Source: a virus
Length of the DNA stretch: 25,623 nucleotides
Direction: 5' to 3' (one strand)
Virus record (IMG/VR): IMGVR_UViG_3300043568_001139
Span: 1-25,623 of that record
Below are positions 1-7,780 of the stretch, one piece after another (the stretch's first letter is position 1; the number at the start of each line of letters is the position of its first letter). The notes under the pieces are model-generated. The model saw nothing but the letters and a program-made list of their open reading frames with translations, was not told where the DNA came from and ran no database searches. A program made the position numbers and the translations under genes.

Positions 1-1142
1 AATTTAGCAGTTAAGTAAGGTATTAATACGATCTCTCCCAAACTACTTTTTACAAAATTTCTATACACATATTGAGTACCAAAATTTATAGTAATTTTTG
101 TATTGTCAGGCAGTAATCCAGCTTCTACTAAATTAATTACACCGTTGTCTAATACATTTATGGTATAATAATTTTTAGTGACATCTGTATAAGTTGTATA
201 TTCAAACGGATCAACATCATATTCACTACCATAGAAACCATATTTGGCTCCTAAGGTCCCTGCAGGATTTCCATAAAATAATAAAGTTTTGTTTATATAA
301 TTTCCGATACCACCAATATCATTTAAAATCTTACCTTGAACATCTTCATATTTGAGAGTTGTTACAAGATCAATATTTAAATTTCCGGGAAAATTCCATT
401 CATCTTGTGCGTTACTTAAAGGAACTGTGAACGTTACTAACCCTGTTGATGCACCATTATTGGCAACTCCATACACTTCACGTGTACTAAAATTAGGTCT
501 TGTTACTTCTACTCCGTTGATTCCAACATTAGTTTGTATATAAAACTTTGAATTTTGATTCACTGCAAAAACATAAGTACCTCCACGCACCAAAGTGATT
601 TGCGGATTAGATTGGTCAATGTTAAATTCTTCAGTATCAAAGAAATATTGAGATGGCTCCGATGTTACTGTATATGTTAAATTTTTATACAATTGGTCTT
701 GTGTAATAATAACAGAATCAGGACCAAATGGTAACCAATAATATTGGCTATAGTTAATTATTTTATCTAAATCAACAAAACTATCCCATGAATAAAATTG
801 ATTTTGTAATGAATCACTAATGTTCTCACCCAGACTACCTTGTAGTGTTAAACTGTCTAATAATCCTTGATACGTCAATATATCTTTAGCAATACTAGTG
901 TCTGTTTTTTTAAAAACTATACTAGGTTCTAATTGATAATTTGTTCGGGATTTACTTGGTTCCTCTAGATATTTGTCTGTGGTATTAACACCATAACCAA
1001 ACTTACTACCAATATAACCTTGTATTCTTTTAAAATCTGGTTGTTGTGTTAATTGATCCAGCGTAGCCTGTAAAAACTGACTATTAGTTTTTGTTTTAAA
1101 AATTTCCGGTAAGAAATCAATTGTTCTAACTTTTGTTACCAT
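1..1142 (-). CDS. Large virion structural protein, gp7-like by position (3' end outside window)
   Basis: An uninterrupted reading frame of 380 codons runs from an ATG at 1142 leftwards to the window edge with no stop, so the C-terminus is missing. It starts MVTKVRTIDFLPEIFKT. The start has an upstream TAGGTAATAAT that can serve as a ribosome site and lies 14 bases after the gp6 stop, so it is co-transcribed with gp6. The sequence is rich in Asn, Thr, Tyr and beta-prone stretches, as in baseplate or fibre proteins, with no catalytic motif seen. Directly following gp6 is where T4 has gp7, the large wedge protein, and diverged T4-like phages carry very large structural proteins here. The gp7 role is inferred from position only; I do not recognise a gp7 domain in the visible part. 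Confidence 0.8.
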   Translation of the reverse strand, partial: MVTKVRTIDFLPEIFKTKTNSQFLQATLDQLTQQPDFKRIQGYIGSKFGYGVNTTDKYLEEPSKSRTNYQLEPSIVFKKTDTSIAKDILTYQGLLDSLTLQGSLGENISDSLQNQFYSWDSFVDLDKIINYSQYYWLPFGPDSVIITQDQLYKNLTYTVTSEPSQYFFDTEEFNIDQSNPQITLVRGGTYVFAVNQNSKFYIQTNVGINGVEVTRPNFSTREVYGVANNGASTGLVTFTVPLSNAQDEWNFPGNLNIDLVTTLKYEDVQGKILNDIGGIGNYINKTLLFYGNPAGTLGAKYGFYGSEYDVDPFEYTTYTDVTKNYYTINVLDNGVINLVEAGLLPDNTKITINFGTQYVYRNFVKSSLGEIVLIPYLTAK

Positions 1143-1156
1143 TATTATTACCTATA

Positions 1157-4100
1157 TTAACCTGCTTTTAATTCACTTGGGGTAAGTGCTGTTATTACTA
1201 CAATATCTGTTGCCTGTGCGCCATTTACGAATATTTCATAAGGGGCACTTTTGATTTCATATAAATCACCAAATGTAAGTAATGGGCTAGTTGGAACTAG
1301 AACCACAGAACTTATTATATCTCCTAATTGAGAATGCAAATATGAACTTAATTCACTAAAATAAAATGTGTCTCCAAACGTCCAGTTGTCAATACTAAAA
1401 TAAGTGTTTAATTCTGTAAGAACATTTGTACGAATTTCACTATCACTTATCGTTGTCAACGGTGATTTAATAACTTTAATTGTGCCTCTTAATTCAGGTG
1501 CTGCTTTTGCACCAAATAATGGTTTAAATCTAGCACTGTTAACAACCACCGCATCTGATAACATTTTATATTCATAAATGTTACTATAAGTTTGTGTCAA
1601 TTCATTAATTGTTGGTCTTTCTGGTTCGATGATTGTATCTGTTGTATCACGTAACCAATTTTGATATGCAGTATAATAACTTTGTGTTAATAAGTACAAA
1701 TCAATAATATTTGTTGTTGCCGGATCAATTCGTGTTGTGTCACCCGAAATATGTTTATATTGGAAATATAAACCTTGACGACCTGTCTTTTGACTGTAAT
1801 CTGTAGCTGGTACCAAATTAACAATATTAGCACTAGTTGTATCACTTACTGATTGATAAAATTTACCTTCTACAACTGCATAAAATACTTGTCCTACTGG
1901 GAATTCATATTTGACAATTGCGATTTCTGATTCTGATGCATAAGCATATACAATGTTACTAGTAGGAATCATTTCAACACGTGATAACAAATTTGCATCA
2001 ATTATTGTTTGAAAAAAGCAATATTTGTCGTAATTACCTGTTCCAGGTAAGTAACCTGTTATAGCAACAAAGAAATCTGGATTTTTATATGATCCAACAC
2101 TTGTTAAATCAAAATTACTTAATTCAACACCAAAATCATTTATATATCCGTCTGATTCAATTTGTTGACCAAAAACATTTAATTTAATGTCTCCTGATAA
2201 AGGATAGTTATTAGTTGGTTGTGAGTTAGCTTTTAAAACAGTAACAGTATCCTGTAGTAATTTTCCACTTAGTGGATCATATATTATTTTATCTCTGTCA
2301 TATGTAAATCGTACATCATTGACACTAGCGAAATAATAACCTATAGATTTGTAAGTTACCAAATATCTAGTAGAACCCAAACTTTCAAATTTTACCAAAT
2401 ATTCAGTATTATTAAATGTGCTAGTAGACCAGCGTTCTTGATTTGCTAACAAAGAATTATCATAAATCAATGAAAAACTTTGTCCTAATCTAATTTTTGT
2501 AATACATTCTTGTGTTAAAGTTGTACCTAAAACATTAGTTAAACTAGGAATAATTACAGATAAAACTGCCCCGTCAGGTATGCTATTAGATAAATTAATA
2601 GGTCCCAGTCCATTGTTAAGATTACCTTCGCCATTATTATATCCATCACCTATGACGCTTAACACGCTAGTCCAAATAGATGTAACATCACTCGGAGATG
2701 CTAATCCTGCAACTAATTTATTGTCAGTACCAAAATAATATCCAGAAGGGGCTACAAAACCTAATAGTGCGCCTTGAGAAATATATTTTACATTTCCTTG
2801 TGCATAGACACCAACTGATATAGGCAATCCATTACTATAGAAATATCCATTACTTTCTCCTGAAAGATTGAAAGTTTGATTCCAAGAAACAATGTCTCCG
2901 CTCATTATATATCGGGTGTAAAATTGAGTATAGTATTGATAAACGCGGTTGCCGCCTAATACATCAGGTAAATATTCTGATAGAAAATTTGTAATATCAT
3001 TTGTTGTTGATGCTGTAAAATTAGTAAAACCATCGTTGGTTACTTCATATAGTCCACCATCATCTGCAAAATCATTTGTACTAGAATATTTTGCACTTGG
3101 GTCTAACAAATCAAAATTTCTAGATACACCTACACTACTACGATTAATGGCTTTGCTTTTGATAATTGAACTATAAAGAGTATATGGAAAATTATTATAA
3201 TCTTCGCCATTAACCATACGATTTTGTGTATAATAGCGTTGTGGAGCACGTTCTTTTATTTCAGGTAATGTTTCACGTTGTTGAGCAGTACTAACAGGTA
3301 GTTGTAAACTAATTGTTGCTGTCAATGTTTCTGTTCTATTGCTACGACTTATGTAAGGAATAGAAAGAGTTATACTTTGAAATTCAGACGGATCGATGAC
3401 ATAATTTAAACCATTACTAGAACGTAATAATGCAGTAAATGTCCCTACCGGAACTTCACTAAACACACCGTCACCAAACACATAGGTTACTTGATCATTT
3501 GTTCGTGAATTTACACTATATACTTTTTTACCGCTAGTTAATTTTTGCAAACTAGCATTTGCATAAACACTTTCTACTTGTGTCCATAATGTGAGTTCGG
3601 TACCTGCTTGATCACTTTGATACAACCAAGTATCAGTGTTATTAATACCTTCAATGTTTACATCAACACTATTATTTGTAATTTGTTCTGGTAAATTAAA
3701 AGTATATGAAGTTAATGATCCTTGTTTAAAGTAAATGAAGAATCCTGTATTTGCGCTACCGTAACCTAGTTTATCATTCCTATATAGAATATTAAATAAA
3801 CTAGTGTTGCCCGGTGGTACTTCGTACATGTCATCACTGTCAACACTGGTTACACTTACACCCTCAAATCCCATTGATATTCCATCTACTGTTGCCCCGA
3901 ATGGAATTACAGGGGTAGCCCCGTTTGGTAAAAATATACTATACTCATCCGTTTTGATGTTTAAAATTGATTTACTATTTCCAGGTTTTCCAACTTTTTG
4001 AGTATCAATTAACGCGGAATTTATTATAGAATTAAATTGTTCTTGCCAATTTGGATTAGATGGATCATTCCAAAGTATAGTTAAATTACTTAGATTTAAA

Positions 4101-4501
4101 TTATTAATATCACGGATTTGTTCTGATGTTGATACTGATACAATTTTTGCGTAACCTTGACCTGCAATATTTCTTTTTGGAGTATAGCTCACTAGGTTAG
4201 CTAGTTTGATTACACTGTCTCTACGTTCCGCAGTGTCAATAAAATTTTCGCGGGTATTTAAATCATTACGGAAACTTAATGCTTGGCCCATATAGGCCAT
4301 AACGTCTAGCAACGCAATATATTCGCTAGATTCTATATAGTCATTAAACGTTTCAGGGTAATAAGTTCGGAGATAATCTACAAAAGTTTTACGTAAGGTA
4401 TCATAGTCATAGCTCTGAAAATCAGCTTGACTATAATTTTTGTAGATTGATTTCCAATCGTTTACACCAAATATACTTGATTGTCTTGAACTTGTGGCCA
4501 T
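1157..4501 (-). CDS. 6: Baseplate wedge protein gp6
   Basis: This 1114-aa protein would be the gp6 wedge subunit, which dimerises to form the ring that holds the baseplate wedges together. The first ~110 residues are the recognisable part: WKSIYKNYSQADFQSYDYDTL, then an ALLDVMAYMGQ-type helix and NTRENFIDTAERRDSV, the typical gp6/baseplate-J N-terminus. Residues around 1020-1075 (SEIRTNVLTELNTYF, FYFSELSSYL, ISSVVLVPT) match the C-terminal baseplate-J-like region. T4 gp6 is about 660 aa, so this form carries roughly 450 extra residues in the middle, as is common in diverged T4-like phages. It follows gp25, with its own late promoter box at 4520-4527, and precedes the large structural gene by 14 bases. 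The ATG at 4501 has AGAG as a weak ribosome site. Confidence 0.93.
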   Translation of the reverse strand: MATSSRQSSIFGVNDWKSIYKNYSQADFQSYDYDTLRKTFVDYLRTYYPETFNDYIESSEYIALLDVMAYMGQALSFRNDLNTRENFIDTAERRDSVIKLANLVSYTPKRNIAGQGYAKIVSVSTSEQIRDINNLNLSNLTILWNDPSNPNWQEQFNSIINSALIDTQKVGKPGNSKSILNIKTDEYSIFLPNGATPVIPFGATVDGISMGFEGVSVTSVDSDDMYEVPPGNTSLFNILYRNDKLGYGSANTGFFIYFKQGSLTSYTFNLPEQITNNSVDVNIEGINNTDTWLYQSDQAGTELTLWTQVESVYANASLQKLTSGKKVYSVNSRTNDQVTYVFGDGVFSEVPVGTFTALLRSSNGLNYVIDPSEFQSITLSIPYISRSNRTETLTATISLQLPVSTAQQRETLPEIKERAPQRYYTQNRMVNGEDYNNFPYTLYSSIIKSKAINRSSVGVSRNFDLLDPSAKYSSTNDFADDGGLYEVTNDGFTNFTASTTNDITNFLSEYLPDVLGGNRVYQYYTQFYTRYIMSGDIVSWNQTFNLSGESNGYFYSNGLPISVGVYAQGNVKYISQGALLGFVAPSGYYFGTDNKLVAGLASPSDVTSIWTSVLSVIGDGYNNGEGNLNNGLGPINLSNSIPDGAVLSVIIPSLTNVLGTTLTQECITKIRLGQSFSLIYDNSLLANQERWSTSTFNNTEYLVKFESLGSTRYLVTYKSIGYYFASVNDVRFTYDRDKIIYDPLSGKLLQDTVTVLKANSQPTNNYPLSGDIKLNVFGQQIESDGYINDFGVELSNFDLTSVGSYKNPDFFVAITGYLPGTGNYDKYCFFQTIIDANLLSRVEMIPTSNIVYAYASESEIAIVKYEFPVGQVFYAVVEGKFYQSVSDTTSANIVNLVPATDYSQKTGRQGLYFQYKHISGDTTRIDPATTNIIDLYLLTQSYYTAYQNWLRDTTDTIIEPERPTINELTQTYSNIYEYKMLSDAVVVNSARFKPLFGAKAAPELRGTIKVIKSPLTTISDSEIRTNVLTELNTYFSIDNWTFGDTFYFSELSSYLHSQLGDIISSVVLVPTSPLLTFGDLYEIKSAPYEIFVNGAQATDIVVITALTPSELKAG

Positions 4502-4520
4502 ACTATAATCTCTTTATAGT
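4502..4520. repeat. Perfect 7-bp inverted repeat at the gp6 start
   Basis: ACTATAA - TCTCT - TTATAGT: two perfect 7-base arms around a 5-base centre, ending exactly at the gp6 ATG. On the minus strand the centre reads AGAGA, the only ribosome-site-like bases for gp6. One arm overlaps the last base of the late promoter box. With a predicted RNA start near 4514, one arm would be largely absent from that transcript, but read-through RNA from gp25 would contain both arms and could fold with the ribosome site in the loop. Confidence 0.6.
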
Positions 4521-4527
4521 ATTTATC
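4520..4527 (-). promoter_or_regulatory. Late promoter box (GATAAATA) for gp6
   Basis: On the minus strand the bases read GATAAATA, 7 of 8 to the T4 late consensus TATAAATA recognised by gp55. By T4 geometry RNA would start near 4514, giving a 13-base leader with AGAG before the gp6 ATG. The box lies in the 46-base gap between gp25 and gp6. Confidence 0.6.
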
Positions 4528-4547
4528 TATTTGAAAAACACCTAAAT

Positions 4548-4997
4548 TTAGGCACTATATGCTTGGGTCGTGTTTTGATCGAATCTAATAGCTAATTGCT
4601 CTACATCATTGAAGGGAGAAATAGCAAACTCAACTTCAACCAGTATACCATTGTCTTGTGGATAAGAAACCACACTGTTTAGAGTTAACCTAGGATCTTG
4701 GCCTGCTATCCTTCGTATTTCATTTTCAATTTGGATTTGAACATCTACTGTATTAGGTTCAAACACAAAACTCCATAACGTAGTGCCGTATTCAGGTTTA
4801 CCGGGCTTTTGTCCCTGGGGAATGTTCAATGCATTGATTAAATCTTGCACTACTAAATCTCTATCGACTGTTCTAAATTTTTTAGTTGGTCTTATTGAAT
4901 TAGTGACCGATCCGGAACCACCATCACCACTATCAATAAATGATGTTTTACGAACTTGATCTATTTTTTGAGTGTTAAATCCTATAAAAGTAGCCAT
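4548..4997 (-). CDS. 25: Baseplate wedge protein gp25
   Basis: A 149-aa protein of the gp25 family, the wedge component of contractile injection machines that also initiates sheath assembly. The family signature is clear: RDLVVQDLINALNIP at about 47-60, GTTLWSFVFEP at 71-81, and ENEIRRIAGQDPRL at 91-104, where the EIRR...DPR motif is the most conserved gp25 feature. The length is close to T4 gp25 (about 130 aa), with a short Gly/Ser-rich N-terminal extension (residues 20-35). It sits between gp5 and gp6 and has its own late promoter box at 5015-5022. The ATG at 4997 is preceded by AGGA eight bases upstream. Confidence 0.95.
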   Translation of the reverse strand: MATFIGFNTQKIDQVRKTSFIDSGDGGSGSVTNSIRPTKKFRTVDRDLVVQDLINALNIPQGQKPGKPEYGTTLWSFVFEPNTVDVQIQIENEIRRIAGQDPRLTLNSVVSYPQDNGILVEVEFAISPFNDVEQLAIRFDQNTTQAYSA

Positions 4998-5014
4998 TTT
5001 TATATCCTATACCA

Positions 5015-5022
5015 TATTTATG
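5015..5022 (-). promoter_or_regulatory. Late promoter box (CATAAATA) for gp25
   Basis: The minus strand reads CATAAATA, 7 of 8 to the T4 late consensus, overlapping the gp5 stop codon. A start about 6 bases downstream gives a 12-base leader, TAGGATATAAAA, that places AGGA correctly for the gp25 ATG. The agreement between box, leader and ribosome site supports a real promoter. Confidence 0.6.
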
Positions 5023-7774
5023 ATGTGCTTGCCTTAAACATCTCTTTGCGAACTTCTTCAATTCTTTGTAAACATTTTTTATAATCAGCTTCTGCGGCTT
5101 GTGCTTCAGGAGAACTGTCACCATATATTTTCTTTGCATCGTAGTATTTTTTACGCAATACCCATTTATCATCATCTAATTTTGTTAGCTCAGCCTTTAA
5201 TGTATCATATTTTTTACCACCTTCTGCTGATTGTTCCTTAGGGGTAGTAGATGTTGCATCAAACGCTAGAGGAGGAATGCCCTTGTCCCCTAACAATTTA
5301 GTACTTTGAGCCGATAGTGCTCCGGAATTAAAACTATTTTTTATAGCTGAAGCAATTTTTATATTGACCGGACCTCCTGTACCTAAAGTACTTGCGAGTG
5401 TTTTATCTAATGCCTTATCTCCTGCATCAGATATAACACCGGTTAATTTCTGCGGAATATTTGGTTTTAACGATTTAAATTTACTTACTGCTTTATTGAA
5501 AAGTCCGGCGACAGATCCCTTTAAACTAAAGTTTGATTTAGATTTATTTCCTGTCTTAAATGAATCTGCCATAGCTGTTGCATTATTTCCACTTGCAATA
5601 GCATTAGACGGTTTTATAGCATATGGACTAATTACTCCGCTTAAACTACTTGCACTAACATTAGTAACACTATTAACAGTAGGACTAGTAATTGGGGCAT
5701 CAACTGAGATTGCTGAAGATGCAGATGTTTTTACATAGTCTACAGTTGAAGCAACTCCGGCAGAAACTGCACTTAATATAACCCCACCTGTTTGTGTTGG
5801 GCTTTCATTGCCTGTAATGATACCAGCATCAATCATCGATTTCTCACCCTGACTAATTAAATTGACCGCGGCATTAGATTGTGCTTGTTTGCTATTTAGG
5901 AAAGATTGAGTTGATGTAATACCATCTTTACCGGTCCAGCAGTTATCGGGCATAGCTTCATCTAATGTTTTACCTTCATTTATTAATTTATTAATTGCAA
6001 CATCTGTTCCTGGTTTTAAATAACCAGTTGCAACCAATTGACTTGGATTTAATCCATATGGAGATAGGCTAGCCATTTTACCATTTGCACCCGATACAAC
6101 ACCTGCATTAGTTGCGATAGCATCTTTTGCAGGACCATTGCCGGCATTTACTGCAAGTTGACTAGCTAATGCAACAGTTGATCCTTGATCTAAATTATTG
6201 CTTGCATTACTAACTTGCGGGACAGTTGCGGTTACAGAAGGTGTTGTTGTTGTTACTGATGCATTTTGTGTTGATTGATTTACTGATTCAAGACTAGGAG
6301 AAGGTGCTGCAGGTAAATTAGCACCTGCATCTAAATTTGTTTTAACATTTACTCCTTTGTTTGCATCTTCCCAAGGAGAATGAGTAGGGGCACGACTTAC
6401 AATACTTTGTAATTTATCAGGAGTTGATACATATCCCTTTGATGAATCGTACAAAGTATCATAATGGGCAGTTATTGGTAATTGTTTCACTTCTTCTGGG
6501 TTCAATGAACCTGAACCTGAATTCAACATTATATTAGGCCCGCCGTTTATATAATTGGTACCACCGCTTTTTAAACTGCTTTCACCTTTACTTTCAAAAC
6601 TCATTTTACTATTAACTTTAAGAGTATGATTGCCTTTAGTATACTGTTCGAAAGTAGTTCCTGTATATTGAGTAGTTGAGTCAATGCTTTGTGTTTTTAA
6701 TGTTTTTGCGGATATACTTAATTGATTGGCTGCATTAATATTGATATTATTATCTGCGTGTAAATTCAAATCACCTTGTGTTCTTATATTGACACTATTA
6801 GTAGCGTACATGTCAATCGTACCTTCTTTGCCCAACTCAATATAACTTTGTCCGTTTGAATGAATGATGAATAATGTTTGTGCAGTGTCACTCATTAATA
6901 TCATATGACCAGTGCTTGTTCTAAATCTCAATAATTGGTCTTTTCCAAGTAGGTCGCCGTCATCCATTACGATACTATGCCCACCTAATCTACCAGTTAC
7001 CTGAAAATTCTCAGCAGGCGTAGATGTGTTTTTAATTGCTTCTTCAATTGGTGGTTGACCTTCTCCTCCGTAACCTCCCTTATAGATAGGTCTGCCGGGA
7101 GTACTCATACCAAACACTCTACTTGGGCTTTCACGTGTACTGCTACTAGATATTACGCCTCTTGCAGGGTCTCTGATTAACCCCTGTTTATTTAAAATTG
7201 CTGCCTGATAACTATGAATTGGTCTAGGTTCCGTGTTTGGTGTTGAGCTATTATCTTGACCCTTATTTACATCATTATATTCTGTCACTGGCAACACTGA
7301 TGCCCCACCATAACCTTCAGCTTCACCTGCGTTTGGAATCACAGCTTTAGCACTACCTATAGCAGGAACCATATGTGTCAATGATATAGGCGGTATATTA
7401 CCAACATAATATCCTAGACTAGGATCACCGTTGATGAAAACACAAATAACTTCTGTTCCAATATCAGGTGGGGTAGCCCAAAAACCATAACTATTGCGGT
7501 TGCCTGTGAAAGTGCCGTCGCTATTGGGGCTACCTGTATTAGGTGTATACCCAAAGAAAGGACTAGAATAGCGAACAGTAGTCCAATTGTCAGGATCATT
7601 TTCATCGTATTCATTTAACCTTTTTAAATAAACTTGAATTTTTCCTGATCTTAAATTATCTATGTTATTCTTTACAATACCTATTATAGGATGAGGATAT
7701 AATATAGCACTGCCACGATCATCGCGGTAGTTGCTTAATGTACCCCGTTGTTTAATGATATTTTCATTACTCAT
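5018..7774 (-). CDS. 5: Baseplate hub / tail spike protein gp5 (no lysozyme domain seen)
   Basis: A 918-aa gp5-like central spike protein. Residues ~28-130 form the OB-fold: HPIIGIVKNN, SGKIQVYLKR, WTTVRYSSPFFG, TEVICVFINGDPSLGYYVG, matching the gp5/VgrG OB domain. Residues ~260-420 (MDDGD, RTSTGHMILMSD, GKEGTIDMYAT, then repeating short polar strands such as LNLHADNNININA) look like the triple-stranded beta-helix of gp5/VgrG spikes. A later module around 570-690 has YGLNPSQLVATGYLKPGT and WTGKDGITS, a pattern seen in hub proteins of marine T4-like phages. The C-terminal ~75 residues are a charged coiled coil. T4 gp5 (575 aa) has a lysozyme domain between OB fold and helix; residues 130-260 here show no such domain. 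It starts 6 bases after the stop of the 950-aa gene, with AAGGAA upstream. Confidence 0.88.
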   Translation of the reverse strand: MSNENIIKQRGTLSNYRDDRGSAILYPHPIIGIVKNNIDNLRSGKIQVYLKRLNEYDENDPDNWTTVRYSSPFFGYTPNTGSPNSDGTFTGNRNSYGFWATPPDIGTEVICVFINGDPSLGYYVGNIPPISLTHMVPAIGSAKAVIPNAGEAEGYGGASVLPVTEYNDVNKGQDNSSTPNTEPRPIHSYQAAILNKQGLIRDPARGVISSSSTRESPSRVFGMSTPGRPIYKGGYGGEGQPPIEEAIKNTSTPAENFQVTGRLGGHSIVMDDGDLLGKDQLLRFRTSTGHMILMSDTAQTLFIIHSNGQSYIELGKEGTIDMYATNSVNIRTQGDLNLHADNNININAANQLSISAKTLKTQSIDSTTQYTGTTFEQYTKGNHTLKVNSKMSFESKGESSLKSGGTNYINGGPNIMLNSGSGSLNPEEVKQLPITAHYDTLYDSSKGYVSTPDKLQSIVSRAPTHSPWEDANKGVNVKTNLDAGANLPAAPSPSLESVNQSTQNASVTTTTPSVTATVPQVSNASNNLDQGSTVALASQLAVNAGNGPAKDAIATNAGVVSGANGKMASLSPYGLNPSQLVATGYLKPGTDVAINKLINEGKTLDEAMPDNCWTGKDGITSTQSFLNSKQAQSNAAVNLISQGEKSMIDAGIITGNESPTQTGGVILSAVSAGVASTVDYVKTSASSAISVDAPITSPTVNSVTNVSASSLSGVISPYAIKPSNAIASGNNATAMADSFKTGNKSKSNFSLKGSVAGLFNKAVSKFKSLKPNIPQKLTGVISDAGDKALDKTLASTLGTGGPVNIKIASAIKNSFNSGALSAQSTKLLGDKGIPPLAFDATSTTPKEQSAEGGKKYDTLKAELTKLDDDKWVLRKKYYDAKKIYGDSSPEAQAAEADYKKCLQRIEEVRKEMFKASTS

Positions 7775-7780
7775 ATAATA

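Noticed and set aside
4975-5175. 66-codon minus-strand frame overlapping the ends of gp5 and gp25
   Set aside because: It shifts frame through the end of gp5, its composition is basic and cysteine-containing by chance, and the gp25 start with its own promoter is well defined.
5364-5738. 124-codon plus-strand frame opposite gp5
   Set aside because: Leu/Val-rich antisense image of the Ser/Asn/Ala-rich gp5 tail; no independent support.
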